Shown piece after piece: positions 10,424-19,213 of a stretch of 64,000 nucleotides of DNA. The stretch comes from Modicisalibacter coralii (GTDB lineage Bacteria; Pseudomonadota; Gammaproteobacteria; Pseudomonadales; Halomonadaceae), in NCBI RefSeq assembly GCF_004117855.1, contig NZ_QWBW01000029.1, forward strand, positions 1 to 64,000, read 5' to 3'. Made by a program: the position numbers and the translations under genes. Position 1 is the first letter of the stretch; every line of letters begins with the position of its first letter. Below the pieces are notes generated by a model. The model did not search any database and was not told the DNA's origin. It worked only from the letters and a program-made list of their open reading frames with translations.

Positions 10424-11331
10424 ATGGACGGCTTCTCCCGGCGGCGACCGTCGAGCAACGCGCCGCGCCGCTCCAGCGCGTGGGCGATGCGGTCGTGGCT
10501 GGCGTCGTCGAGCGCGCCGAGCTGCGTCTCGGCGAGGCGCTGCGCCAGGCCCTCGCCGCTGACCACCTCGAGGTCGTTCGGGGCATGTTCGACCGCGACC
10601 TGCCAGCCCGGAAGCACCAGCACGCCACGCACCGGCGCGTCGATGCCGTACTCGCGGGCAAGCCAGTGACGGACCCACACCGCGGCCTGGCGTGTCTTGT
10701 GCAGCGGCTGGCGCTCGCTCCAGCCGGGGAAGCGCAGGCGCTGGCTCTCCACCGTCACCTCGCGCTGGGGCGCCCCGGTGGCATCCAGCGGGTGGCTGCG
10801 CGCCCGGGTCTCGATCACGAACACGCCGTGGGGCGTGAGCACCACGTGATCGATGGTGAAGGTCTCGCTGGGGATGTCGTGGAAGACGAAGAAGGGGTGC
10901 TCTTCGGGGCGGATCAGCCGCTCGAGTTCCTGACCCACCGCCAGTTCGCAGGCCAGGCCCAGCTTGAGCCGGCGGATACGCTGGAAATCCCGGATCAGCA
11001 GGAAGCAGAACAGCAGCACCAGGGCCGAGCAGAGCAGGCCGTAGACCGCCCATTCCAGCCACAGTTGCTCGTCGGCGATGATCATCCGCCCCATGCCGTA
11101 GGTCAGTGGGGCGAGGATCACGATCGGCCCCAATGCGCCGTTGAGGAACAGGCTGGAGAAGGCGCGGTCGAGCCGGTCGCGCAGTGCCTGGCCGGGCTCG
11201 CGCAACGGCTGCGCGTCGAACGGCGAGCGCACCCGGGCGTCGTGCAGGCCGCGCAGCGCCGTGACGATCCCGGCGGTCGCGCCCAGCGGCGCCAGGAAGA
11301 TCAGGGGGATCAGGTATTCCAGCCAGGCCAT
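10420..11331 (-). CDS. NERD-domain membrane protein
   Basis: About 303 residues. The N-terminus has one hydrophobic segment (YLIPLIFLAPLGATAGIVTAL), and two more follow (LGPIVILAPLTYGM and WAVYGLLCSALVLLFCFLLI). A cytoplasmic domain then resembles the nuclease-related domain: GQELERL, FVFHDIP, then TIDHVVLTPHGVFVIETRAR. NERD domains are thought to have a restriction-endonuclease-like fold and are linked to DNA processing. The canonical E-x-K is represented here by ETR, so catalytic activity is uncertain. The start at 11331 is chosen for AAGGA about 8 bases upstream; starts at 11340 and 11370 are also open. Its stop overlaps that of the convergent gene. Confidence 0.78.
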   Translation of the reverse strand: MAWLEYLIPLIFLAPLGATAGIVTALRGLHDARVRSPFDAQPLREPGQALRDRLDRAFSSLFLNGALGPIVILAPLTYGMGRMIIADEQLWLEWAVYGLLCSALVLLFCFLLIRDFQRIRRLKLGLACELAVGQELERLIRPEEHPFFVFHDIPSETFTIDHVVLTPHGVFVIETRARSHPLDATGAPQREVTVESQRLRFPGWSERQPLHKTRQAAVWVRHWLAREYGIDAPVRGVLVLPGWQVAVEHAPNDLEVVSGEGLAQRLAETQLGALDDASHDRIAHALERRGALLDGRRREKPSI

Positions 11332-11429
11332 CTCAGCCATCCTTGCCGTGAAGGGGGACGAAACGCCCATTCTACGTCATGTCCGGCAAATGTCTGCGCC
11401 CGGCCATCGTCGGCCGCGCCTGCCGGCGT

Positions 11430-12491
11430 TCAGGTCGAGCGAGTGGTGTCGGTATAGGCGACCACGCAATTGCGTCCCTGGCGCCTGGCGTCGTGCAGCG
11501 CCAGTTCGGCCTGCTGCAGCCATTCGGCGTGGCTGGCCAGGGTCGCGTCGCGCTCGGCCAGGCCGATGCTGAAGGTACAGGGCAGCAGCGTCTCGCCCTG
11601 GGACTCGGGGAGCGGAAAGCGCTCGCGCAGGTCGTCGAGTCGCGTCAGCGCATCCTCGCGGGCCATGCCGGGCAACAGCAGGCCGAACTCCTCGCCGGCA
11701 TAGCGGCCGATCAGCGCGTGCTCGCCGAGCGACTCGCGCAGGAAGGCGGCGGCGCGGCGCAGCGTGCGATCGCCCATGGCGTGGCCGAAGGTGTCGTTGA
11801 TGCGCTTGAAGTGATCGAGATCGACCAGCGCCAGGGTCGCCGGCCGGCGCTCGTCGGCGAAGTGCGTCTCGACCAGGCGTTCCCAGTACTGGCGGTTGTA
11901 GAGGCCGGTGAGCCCGTCGGTACGGTCGAGGCGGGTCATGCGGCGTTGTTGCTCGACCAGCCGGCAGGCCTGGCGGTAGGTCATGTGGCCGAGCAGCAGC
12001 GGGTAGACGAGCAGCAGCGGCAGGCAGCCCAGCAGCACGGCGGGCGAGGGCACGAGTCGCCACTCGGGCGTGGGTGTCGCCAGCCAGCCAAGGGCGGCGC
12101 CGAGGCCCAGCGCGCCGAGTCCCATCGCCAGCAGGCGCAGGCCGCCCACGGCGATGTTACCGAGGTTGAGCAGGGCGATCAGCAGCAGGCAGGGCAGCAG
12201 GTCGAAGCCCAGTACCGCGCACCAGACGCCGGTGAACAGGCTGTCGAGCAGCAGGAAGCCCCGTTCGGCGCGATGCGGATTCTGGCTGCGCGCGGCGAGC
12301 AGGCGGGCAAGATGCGGCCAGATCAGGCCGTTGAGCGCCAGCAGGCCCCAAATCGGCCAGGCGGCCCGGGCTTCCCACAGGCCCGGTGCGATGCACACGA
12401 GCCCCAGGCCCAGACCGACGATACGCGGCAGGTAGAGGCGCCGGGCGAGCGCCAGGCGAGGATCCCTGGAGGCGGTCGCTGGATGAAGCAT
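11430..12491 (-). CDS. MASE2-type membrane diguanylate cyclase (GGDEF)
   Basis: A 353-residue protein. Residues 15-170 are a membrane region of several helices starting with RRLYLPRIVGLGLG, which resembles the MASE2 sensor of the AdrA/DgcC group. The C-terminus is a GGDEF domain with TDGLTGLYNR (191-200), the metal and substrate segment DLDHFKRINDTFGH (224-237) and the active loop AGEEF (265-269). It should make c-di-GMP from two GTP. No RxxD inhibitory site is present before the loop, so product inhibition may be weak. The gene is divergent from the sirtuin gene. The ribosome binding site is weak. Confidence 0.9.
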   Translation of the reverse strand: MLHPATASRDPRLALARRLYLPRIVGLGLGLVCIAPGLWEARAAWPIWGLLALNGLIWPHLARLLAARSQNPHRAERGFLLLDSLFTGVWCAVLGFDLLPCLLLIALLNLGNIAVGGLRLLAMGLGALGLGAALGWLATPTPEWRLVPSPAVLLGCLPLLLVYPLLLGHMTYRQACRLVEQQRRMTRLDRTDGLTGLYNRQYWERLVETHFADERRPATLALVDLDHFKRINDTFGHAMGDRTLRRAAAFLRESLGEHALIGRYAGEEFGLLLPGMAREDALTRLDDLRERFPLPESQGETLLPCTFSIGLAERDATLASHAEWLQQAELALHDARRQGRNCVVAYTDTTRST

Positions 12492-12577
12492 CGCGAATAT
12501 CCGTTGTCGACGCGGGCGGTGTGTGAGACGTTTTCACTGTGACGAAAAATCCTGCCTCTCGCCAGCAAAAACTCCCC

Positions 12578-13462
12578 ATGCCGAACGATACGCTCGCGCT
12601 TTCCCGGCCCGCTGCCCCGCCGTCGCCGTCCGCTGGGGGCACGCCCGATGCCACCACGCTGGCGGCCTTCATCGCGGCGCATCCGCGGCTGCTGGTGCTG
12701 ACCGGCGCCGGGGTGAGCACGACCTGCGGCATTCCCGACTATCGCGACGCCAGCGGGGCCTGGAAGCGCTCGCCGCCGGTTCAGCATCAGGCGTTCATGA
12801 CCAGCCCGGCGACCCGGCAGCGCTACTGGGCGCGCAGCCTGATCGGTTTCAAGGCCATCGAGCATGCCCGGCCCGGGCCTGCGCATCGCGCCCTGGCGGC
12901 GCTCGAGGCGCGCGGTCACGTCACCGCCCTGGTCACCCAGAACGTCGATGGTCTGCACCAGCGTGCCGGGTCGCGCCGGGTCATCGACCTGCACGGGCGT
13001 GCCGAGATCGTGCGCTGCATGAGCTGCGGGGCGACTCGCATGCGTTATGCCCTGCACGAGGAGCTGGCGGCCTGCAATCCTCAGTGGCAGTCGCTGGACG
13101 CCGCCGTGGGACCGGACGGCGATGCCGACCTCGATGGCCTGGATTTCTCGACCTTCCGCGTGCTGGACTGTTCGCGCTGCGGCGAGGGCATCTGGAAGCC
13201 CGACGTGGTGTTCTTCGGCGACAGCGTGCCCCGTGACCGGGTCGATGCCGCCTTCGACGCGCTCGACGCCGCCGATGCCCTGCTGGTGGTGGGCTCGTCG
13301 CTGATGGTCTATTCGGGCTTTCGTTTCGCCCGCCAGGCCGCGCGTGCCGGCAAACCGATCGCCTGCGTCAATCGCGGGCATACCCGCGCCGATGACCTCT
13401 ACACCCTGAAGGTCGACGCGCCGGTGGACGACATACTGGCCGAGCTGCTCGCGCATCTGTGA
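12578..13462 (+). CDS. NAD-dependent protein deacylase, Sir2 family
   Basis: About 294 residues. Sirtuin motifs in order are [16 protein letters not shown] (NAD binding), [13 protein letters not shown] (catalytic His), two zinc-binding CxxC pairs (CMSC and CSRC), [10 protein letters not shown] and [10 protein letters not shown]. It transfers acyl groups from lysine to ADP-ribose. The long spacer between the zinc pairs and the [10 protein letters not shown] form resemble class II (SIRT4-like) sirtuins, which can remove larger acyl groups. ATG 12578 is used; GTG 12539 is an alternative that adds 13 residues, and neither has a clear ribosome binding site. Acs further along the window carries the lysine-acetylation motif regulated by sirtuins, a possible but untested substrate link. 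Confidence 0.9.
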   Translation: MPNDTLALSRPAAPPSPSAGGTPDATTLAAFIAAHPRLLVLTGAGVSTTCGIPDYRDASGAWKRSPPVQHQAFMTSPATRQRYWARSLIGFKAIEHARPGPAHRALAALEARGHVTALVTQNVDGLHQRAGSRRVIDLHGRAEIVRCMSCGATRMRYALHEELAACNPQWQSLDAAVGPDGDADLDGLDFSTFRVLDCSRCGEGIWKPDVVFFGDSVPRDRVDAAFDALDAADALLVVGSSLMVYSGFRFARQAARAGKPIACVNRGHTRADDLYTLKVDAPVDDILAELLAHL

Positions 13463-13510
13463 CATTTTTGTGAAAATATCCTCAAGCCTCGGCGTTGCCT
13501 GCCGTTATCT

Positions 13511-13547
13511 CCCCTGATCGACTTTCATTCCATGACAAAATCAGGGG
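13511..13547 (+). promoter_or_regulatory. 5' leader hairpin that would mask the ribosome binding site
   Basis: CCCCTGAT (13511-13518) and ATCAGGGG (13540-13547) are perfect 8-bp complements. The right arm contains the Shine-Dalgarno sequence AGGGG of the next gene (start 13554). Pairing would hide the ribosome binding site, as in RNA thermometers or sRNA-controlled leaders. The 21-base loop is large, so stability is moderate. Confidence 0.45.
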
Positions 13548-13553
13548 ATCCCC

Positions 13554-14213
13554 ATGCTCACCCTTCGTCACTCGCTGTTCGCTGTCGCCCTGCTCGGCGT
13601 CTCGCTGCCCGCCGGGGCGGCCAACTGGTCGCTGGGCGCCGAGGCCGGTACCACCGGTTTCGGCGGCAGCCTTAGCTACCGCTTCAACGACAACCTCGCG
13701 CTCACCGGCAGTTACGGCGGTTTCAGCTACGACGGCATCGACCATGAGACCGACGATGCCGACTACGAGGGCGACGCCGATGTCGACGTCTACGGCCTGA
13801 CCCTGGACTACTTCCCGTTCGCCGGGCGCTTCTTCGTGTCATTGGGCGCGGTGCGTCCGGACATCGCCGTGCAGGTGGTGGGGCGGCCCAAGGCGGGGGG
13901 CAGCTACGAGTTCAATGGCCGGACCTACACCGCGGCCGAGGTCGGTACCCTCGAGGGCAAGGCCAGCCTGGGCGACTCCGTGCAGCCCTATCTGGGCATC
14001 GGCTGGCGCGGCAGCCATGCCGCCGGCCTCGGCATGTTCGGCCGGCTCGGTGCCTTCCTGACCGACGCCGAGGTCGACCTGCACGCCACGGGGGCGGCGA
14101 GCGATCCGCGCCTGGCCGGCGACGTCCAGCGCGAGGAGGACGACCTTCAGGACGACCTCGACGACTACGGCTTCTACCCGGTCGCCGTGGTGGGGCTCGA
14201 GTACACCTTCTGA
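13554..14213 (+). CDS. Small outer-membrane beta-barrel protein
   Basis: A 219-residue protein with a clear signal peptide (hydrophobic core FAVALLGVSLPAGA then AA-N). The mature part alternates polar and hydrophobic residues in strand-like fashion and ends in LEYTF; a terminal Phe is the usual recognition signal of the outer-membrane assembly machinery. An acidic loop (about residues 62-79) and an acidic stretch near the C-terminus (EEDDLQDDLDDYG) are typical of a halophile and may bind divalent cations. It resembles the 8-strand OmpW/OmpA-like small barrels, but I cannot name the family. AGGGGA sits 7 bases before the ATG, inside a possible hairpin. Confidence 0.82.
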   Translation: MLTLRHSLFAVALLGVSLPAGAANWSLGAEAGTTGFGGSLSYRFNDNLALTGSYGGFSYDGIDHETDDADYEGDADVDVYGLTLDYFPFAGRFFVSLGAVRPDIAVQVVGRPKAGGSYEFNGRTYTAAEVGTLEGKASLGDSVQPYLGIGWRGSHAAGLGMFGRLGAFLTDAEVDLHATGAASDPRLAGDVQREEDDLQDDLDDYGFYPVAVVGLEYTF

Positions 14214-14248
14214 ACCACAGGCCCGCAGGATTGCTCGAGGCGAAACAC

Positions 14249-14280
14249 AAGGCGCCCGTGCCAATGGCACGGGCGCCTTT
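14249..14280. terminator. Bidirectional intrinsic terminator
   Basis: GGCGCCCGTGCC (14251-14262) pairs perfectly with GGCACGGGCGCC (14266-14277) around an AAT loop, followed by TTT and preceded by AA. It lies between the convergent beta-barrel and aldo/keto reductase genes. Confidence 0.85.
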
Positions 14281-14300
14281 CATGGTGGTGTGAGTCAGGT

Positions 14301-15293
14301 TCAGCGGCTCGGCGGTGCCATGAACTCGGGGCCCACCGGGTCGGTGACATGCTCGTCGAGAATACGGTCGATCTCGGCCAGGTCGTCCCGGCTCAGCGTC
14401 CAGCCGTCGATGTCGTCGAGCGGGTCCATCTGATCGGGACGACGCCCGCCCCACAGGGCAATGCCGTTGGCGTGACTGTCGAGCAACCAGCGCACGGCGA
14501 GTTCGAGCACGCGCTTGTCATGGCGCGCGCGGGCCAGGTCGTCGAGCGCGGCGACCGCCGCGAGGTACTGGTCGAAGCGCGGCTGCTGGAACTTGGGATC
14601 GGACTGCCGCAGGTCGTCGCCCTGAAAGCGGGAGTCGCGGGACATCTTGCCGCTCAACAGGCCCCGGCACAGCGCGCCGTAGGTGAGCATGGCGAGATTC
14701 TCGCGCTCGGCGTAGGGGATGATGTCGTCCTCGGCCTCGCGTTCGAAGAGGTTGAGCGGCGGCTGCACGGTGTGCAGCGGCGCGATGTCGCGAAACGCCC
14801 GGCACTGCTCGGACGAGAAGTTGCTGACGCCGATGGCGCGGATCTTGCCCGCCTGGTGGAGCCGCTGCAGGGCGCCGGCGGTCTCTTCGATGGGCGTCTT
14901 GGGGTCCGGCCAGTGCACCTGATAGATATCGATGCGGTCGGTGCGCAGGCGCCGCAGCGAGTCCTCGACCTCCTGCTCGATGCGCCGTGCCGTGGCGTTG
15001 CGCACCACGCCCTCGATGCCGTCGCCCCATTCCAGTGCGACCTTGGTGGCGAGCACCACGTCGTCACGGCGCCCGCCGTCGGCGAGGGCCTTGCCGACGA
15101 CCTCCTCGGCGTGGCCGAAGCCATAGGCCGGGGCGGTGTCGATCAGCGTGACGCCCTTGTCGAGAGCGGCGTGAATGGTGCGAACCGCCTGGTCGTCGTC
15201 GGTGCCGCCCCATTGCTTGCCGCCCATCGCCCAGGTGCCCAGGCCGATGCGCGTCGGGGTGAGGTCGGTGCCGGGAATGCGGAGGGTTTCCAT
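14301..15293 (-). CDS. Aldo/keto reductase
   Basis: A 330-residue (beta/alpha)8 NADPH-dependent oxidoreductase. The AKR tetrad is visible: Asp in LIDTAPAYG, Tyr in the same segment, Lys in LATKVALEW and His in YQVHWPDP. The NADPH-site region IGVSNFSSEQ and the late segment LSRDDLAEIDRIL are also typical. GGGAGA precedes the ATG at 15293. Substrate is unknown; such enzymes reduce sugar and xenobiotic aldehydes. It is probably monocistronic, facing a bidirectional terminator. Confidence 0.9.
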   Translation of the reverse strand: METLRIPGTDLTPTRIGLGTWAMGGKQWGGTDDDQAVRTIHAALDKGVTLIDTAPAYGFGHAEEVVGKALADGGRRDDVVLATKVALEWGDGIEGVVRNATARRIEQEVEDSLRRLRTDRIDIYQVHWPDPKTPIEETAGALQRLHQAGKIRAIGVSNFSSEQCRAFRDIAPLHTVQPPLNLFEREAEDDIIPYAERENLAMLTYGALCRGLLSGKMSRDSRFQGDDLRQSDPKFQQPRFDQYLAAVAALDDLARARHDKRVLELAVRWLLDSHANGIALWGGRRPDQMDPLDDIDGWTLSRDDLAEIDRILDEHVTDPVGPEFMAPPSR

Positions 15294-15397
15294 ACGTGTC
15301 TCCCTGTGACGGTTTTTCCCTGAACTCTCTGCAAGGCTGGCTCGATTTCCGGCGGTTTGGCAAGCGCCGCGCCCGCCTCGCATGGTTCTCGTGATAG

Positions 15398-15826
15398 TCA
15401 GGGCCGAGCGACGGGCGTTACCGGGACCTCGACGCGGCCCTGCGAGGCGGCATCGCCGGTGAGTACCGGAACCGGTTTGGGGGAGGTGTAGAGCAGCCGG
15501 CCATCGGTGCGGATCGCCGCCGTCAGCACATAGCGCCGGCCGCCCTCGATGGCGTTGTCGTCGTAGCGCAGCACCACCGGGATCGGTCCGCTGCCGAGTC
15601 GCGTGTAGGTGGCTTCGGCCACCGTGGCCGAGTTGGCATCGGCATCGCGCAGGGTGACCGTGAGTTCGGCATTGCGGGGCAGCTCCAGGGGCTTGTCGCT
15701 GACGATGCGCGCTTCGAGGTTGGCGAAATCGGGGGTCAGGGCACAGGCGCCCAGGGCAAGCAGCAGGATGGCGGCGACGAGCCACGAGCCGACAGGGCGA
15801 GCCAGTGAGCCGAACGAACGGGGCAT
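15398..15826 (-). CDS. YbaY-like lipoprotein
   Basis: A 142-residue protein with a type II signal peptide: basic start, hydrophobic run AAILLLALGAC, and Cys as the acylation site (about residue 28). After it comes a compact beta-rich domain containing ELTVTLRDADANSATVAEATY, as in YbaY-type lipoproteins. The residue after Cys is Ala, so it is likely sent to the outer membrane. GGAG lies before the ATG. Function in this family is poorly known. Confidence 0.75.
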   Translation of the reverse strand: MPRSFGSLARPVGSWLVAAILLLALGACALTPDFANLEARIVSDKPLELPRNAELTVTLRDADANSATVAEATYTRLGSGPIPVVLRYDDNAIEGGRRYVLTAAIRTDGRLLYTSPKPVPVLTGDAASQGRVEVPVTPVARP

Positions 15827-15873
15827 GAGAATCTCCGTGAGCAATGGGGCGAGAAGCGTGAGAAGCGCTGCGG

Positions 15874-16248
15874 CTAGCCGCCGGCCAGCTTGACCCGATA
15901 CCCCTGGGCCTCGAGTTCGGCCTTGAGCGCCTGGCGATGATCGCCCTGGATCTCGATCACCCCCTCCTTGACCGCGCCGCCGGTGCCGCAGCGCTTCTTG
16001 AGCGACTTGGCCAGGGTCTTCAGCTCGCCCTCGGCGAGCGGCACGCCGGTCACGGTGGTCACGCCCTTGCCCTTGCGGCCGCTGGTCTCGCGGCGGATGC
16101 GCACGATGCCGTCGAGCGCGGCGATGCGCTCGGCCTCCGCCTGGTCGGCGCAGCGGCAGTCGGCGATGGGCTGACGACACTCGGGGCAGGTCTCGCCGTG
16201 CTCGGTGGAGTAGACGAGACCGCGGAGCTGATCCTGAAGGGAGGCCAT
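15874..16248 (-). CDS. yciH: SUI1-family translation factor YciH
   Basis: A 124-residue protein with an N-terminal zinc-finger-like pair (CPECRQPIADCRC) and a C-terminal SUI1/eIF1 fold with the basic loop RRETSGRKGKGVTTVTG and KKRCGTGGAVKEGVIEIQGDH. Bacterial YciH acts on start-codon fidelity and repression of translation under stress. AGGAG is well placed before the ATG at 16248. It lies 47 bp upstream of the YbaY-like lipoprotein gene on the same strand and may be co-transcribed. Confidence 0.93.
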   Translation of the reverse strand: MASLQDQLRGLVYSTEHGETCPECRQPIADCRCADQAEAERIAALDGIVRIRRETSGRKGKGVTTVTGVPLAEGELKTLAKSLKKRCGTGGAVKEGVIEIQGDHRQALKAELEAQGYRVKLAGG

Positions 16249-16339
16249 GCGGCGGCTCCTGTCGAGACGATGGATGAGCCCCGATGATAGCGCAGCCGTC
16301 AGGACGCGACGAGGCACCCTTGCGGCGCCCGGCGCGACA

Positions 16340-17029
16340 TTACTTGGCCATCGCCATCGGCGCCTGGCGTGACTCGGCCAGGCGGGCGAGCACGCCCGGC
16401 AGCTCGTCCATGTCGTGAATCGCGATGGCCCCGCTCGGCGTGGCCTCGGCCTCGGGGAAGCGGTTGATGTGGACCACCTGCATGCCGGCACGCAGGCCGG
16501 CGGTCACGCCGACGGCGGCGTCGTCGATGACCACGCACTGTGACGGCGCAAAGCCCATGCCCCGGGCGGCGTGCTGGAACAGTCCGGGGTCGGGCTTCCA
16601 GCAGTTGAGGGTATAACCGCTGTAGAGGCGATCGTCGAAGTAGGGTCGCAGGCGGGTACTGTCGAGCGCGTTGCGAATCTTCTGTTCGGGGCCGTTGGAC
16701 GCCACGCAGCGCGGGTGACGGCTCAGCGCCTCTAGGGTTTCGCGGACATGGGGAATCGGCTTGAGTTCGCGCGACATGCGCAGCGCCAGGGTCTTGCGCA
16801 TCTCGGATTCCGCGGCGGCGCGGACCGTGTCGTCGAGCCTGCCGTGGCGGCGTTCCAGTTCGGCGACGATCGACATGAAGCGCACGCCCCGGAACTCCTC
16901 CATGTACTGTCGGGCGGCGAAGGGCAGGCCGACACGACTCAGGGCGTCGGCCATGACCTCGGCCAGTAGCGGTTCGCTGTCCACCAACGTGCCATCGCAG
17001 TCGAAAAGCAGGCAGAGTGGTTGCGGCAT
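16340..17029 (-). CDS. HAD-superfamily phosphatase (YieH-like)
   Basis: A 229-residue HAD hydrolase of the beta-phosphoglucomutase-like subgroup. Motif I is FDCDGTLVDSE with both catalytic Asp residues, motif II is the Ser in CVASNG, motif III is KPDPGLF, and motif IV is VIDDAAVGV. The helical cap lies at about residues 15-85. The closest characterised relative in pattern is 6-phosphogluconate phosphatase YieH, which would suit the sugar-acid genes upstream, but this is inference. It lies 240 bp downstream of the TRAP genes in the same direction. Confidence 0.85.
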   Translation of the reverse strand: MPQPLCLLFDCDGTLVDSEPLLAEVMADALSRVGLPFAARQYMEEFRGVRFMSIVAELERRHGRLDDTVRAAAESEMRKTLALRMSRELKPIPHVRETLEALSRHPRCVASNGPEQKIRNALDSTRLRPYFDDRLYSGYTLNCWKPDPGLFQHAARGMGFAPSQCVVIDDAAVGVTAGLRAGMQVVHINRFPEAEATPSGAIAIHDMDELPGVLARLAESRQAPMAMAK

Positions 17030-17120
17030 GATCTCGTGTCTCTTGCGGCCAGCCCCGGCGTGGGCTCTCTCTTCCCGTTATCGGCAGGGCCGGCGCGCGG
17101 TTGAGGATGAATGTGTCCAC

Positions 17121-17143
17121 TTTTAGAACACTGTTTCCTAAAC
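17121..17143. promoter_or_regulatory. Imperfect palindrome upstream of the HAD gene
   Basis: TTTTAGAACA and TGTTTCCTAAAC form an imperfect inverted repeat at 17121-17143, about 95 bp upstream of the HAD start. Its AT-richness stands out from its surroundings. It could be an operator; the binding protein is unknown. The perfect 7-bp hairpin at 17168-17186 (CGCCCGG/CCGGGCG), between it and the TRAP genes, has no T-run. Confidence 0.3.
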
Positions 17144-17269
17144 ACTAGCGCATCTGTGACGATTTGTCGCCCGGGATTTCCGGGCGCGATGCGCCCTGAC
17201 AATAGGACTTACGTCTCATGGTGCGCGACCGGGGCCGCCCAAATCAACGCCGGACCATCGTGAGCGACC

Positions 17270-18577
17270 TCACACGAAATCCGGGGTCAGCCAGCGTGGT
17301 ATCGCCAGGACCAGGTCCGGATAGAGGATCAGCAGCACGATCACCGCCAGCATCACCGCCAAGTAGACCAGGGTGGTGCCCAGCGCCTTGAGCAGCGGGA
17401 TGCCGCCGATCTTCGCCGAGATCATCAGGCACAGGCCGTAGGGTGGCGTGATCAGCCCCAGGCCCAGTGCCATGACGCCGACCACGCCGAACTGCACCGG
17501 GTGCACGCCGGCCTGCATCGCCAGCGGCTGGAAGATCGGCGCGAGGATCGCCATCGCCGGTAGCGAGTCCATGAAGGTGCCGATCAGCAGCATCACCGCG
17601 GCCATGATGAGCAGCAGCGTGGTGGGGTCGGTGATGTTGACGCCGGCCATCAGCTTGGGCGGGATCTGATAGAAACTGATCAGGTAACCGAAGATCGCCG
17701 CGCCGACCAGGCTGAACAGAGACAGCGAGCATAGCCGTACGGTGGCGGTCGAGGCCTCGAGCACGTGTCGCACGCTGAGCTCGCGGTAGACGCAGTACCC
17801 CAGCGCCATGGCATAGAGCACGGCGATTACCGCGGCCTCGGTGGGCGTGACCAGCCCCAGGGTGATGCCACCGATGATCACGATCGGGATGCCGGCGGCG
17901 AGCAGGCCGTCGCGGCCCGAGTGCAGCAGCTCGCGGGCGCTGGCGCGCCGGCGCACCGGCACGTCGTAGCGCCGTACGTAGATCAGATTGAGCAGCAGTT
18001 GAGCGACGCCGATCAGAATCCCGGGGAGGATGCCGCCCAGGAACAGCCCGGCGATCGAGGTGTTGGTCAGTGCGCCCCAGACGATCATGTTGATCGACGG
18101 CGGGATGATGATGCCCATCACCGAGGAGGCGGCGGTCACCGCCACCGCGAAGCGCACCGGGTAGCCCTCGCGCTTCATGGCCGGGATCAGCACCGTGCCG
18201 ACCCCGGCGCTGTCGGCGGTGGAGGAGCCCGAGACGCCGGCGAACAGCATGCTCACCAGCACGTTGACATGAGCCAGGGCACCCTTGACGTGGCCCACCA
18301 GATGCATGCACAGGGCGATCAGACGGTCGGTGATGCGCGCCGCGTTCATCAGGTTGCCGGCGAGCAGGAACAGCGGCACGGCGAGCAGCACGAAGGAGTC
18401 CATGCCGTTGTACATGCGCTGGAACATCACCCAGACGGTCAGCCGCGGGTCGAGCAGGATCACGCCGAAGGCGGTGAGCACCAGCGACATGGCGATGGGC
18501 ACCCCGGCGACGATCAACACCGCGAGCAGGGCGAACAGCAGCCAGGGCAGCAGGAAGACCCAGTCCATCGGCATCAT
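17270..18577 (-). CDS. dctM: TRAP transporter large permease (DctM)
   Basis: A 435-residue membrane protein with about 12 helices. TRAP DctM features are FAGVSGSSTADSAGVGTVLIPAM, VTAASSVMGIIIPPSINMIVWG, and near the end GLGLITPPYGLCLMIS. It forms the sodium-driven channel for solute delivered by DctP. The start (MMPM) overlaps the end of dctQ, and GGAGA precedes it. It is the last gene of the lacI-dctPQM unit. Confidence 0.95.
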   Translation of the reverse strand: MMPMDWVFLLPWLLFALLAVLIVAGVPIAMSLVLTAFGVILLDPRLTVWVMFQRMYNGMDSFVLLAVPLFLLAGNLMNAARITDRLIALCMHLVGHVKGALAHVNVLVSMLFAGVSGSSTADSAGVGTVLIPAMKREGYPVRFAVAVTAASSVMGIIIPPSINMIVWGALTNTSIAGLFLGGILPGILIGVAQLLLNLIYVRRYDVPVRRRASARELLHSGRDGLLAAGIPIVIIGGITLGLVTPTEAAVIAVLYAMALGYCVYRELSVRHVLEASTATVRLCSLSLFSLVGAAIFGYLISFYQIPPKLMAGVNITDPTTLLLIMAAVMLLIGTFMDSLPAMAILAPIFQPLAMQAGVHPVQFGVVGVMALGLGLITPPYGLCLMISAKIGGIPLLKALGTTLVYLAVMLAVIVLLILYPDLVLAIPRWLTPDFV

Positions 18578-19158
18578 GATGCGTCTCCTCGTTCGATCGC
18601 GGCGAGTTGGGCGTCGTCCGTGGCGGCGATCTCGTCCAGCTCGTTGGGAGTGTCGAGGGCGCGCTCCATGGCGTCGAGGCCGAAGAGCGCGGTGTGCAGC
18701 AGGCGTTCGAGGGCGTAGAGCGTGACGAACACTCCGCAGGCGGTGAAGACCGAATAGACATAGATCATCGGCAACTGCGAGGCGGTGGCGTGACGGCGCA
18801 GGCCGGAGAGCGCGAAGTCCTTGCCGTAGGCGATGAAGATCACCCCCACGGCGAGGCAGGCCAGGTCGCGGATCAGCCGTGTGGCGCGGTCGGCCCGGGT
18901 GCCCCGCGGAAACGCCTCGAGCACGAAGTGGTCGGCATGATAGACGCCGATCGCGGTGCCCAGCATGACCATCCACTGGAAGGCGAAGCGGCTGAATTCC
19001 TCGGTCCAGTACAGGCGCGGCAGCAGCGGCAGGTTGCGGCTGACGATCTGGTAGACGATCAGCGCGATGAAGCCCATCAACAGCGCCAGCAGCACCCAGT
19101 GAAGCAGACGTTCCAGAGCACGATTGAGTCGGGACAGTCCGGTCAGCAGGAAAGTCAT
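18574..19158 (-). CDS. dctQ: TRAP transporter small permease (DctQ)
   Basis: A 194-residue protein with four membrane helices and the DctQ motif VYQIVSRNLPLLPRLYWTEEFSRFAF, followed by WMVMLGTAIGVYHADHFVLE. It pairs with DctM to form the membrane part of the carrier. The C-terminal tail of about 35 acidic residues is longer than usual. The stop overlaps the dctM start (ATGA), indicating translational coupling. Confidence 0.95.
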   Translation of the reverse strand: MTFLLTGLSRLNRALERLLHWVLLALLMGFIALIVYQIVSRNLPLLPRLYWTEEFSRFAFQWMVMLGTAIGVYHADHFVLEAFPRGTRADRATRLIRDLACLAVGVIFIAYGKDFALSGLRRHATASQLPMIYVYSVFTACGVFVTLYALERLLHTALFGLDAMERALDTPNELDEIAATDDAQLAAIERGDAS

Positions 19159-19213
19159 GGCGTCGTCCTCGAGATGGCGGAGGAACGGGGCGTTGGCACG
19201 CCCCGGATGCGGA

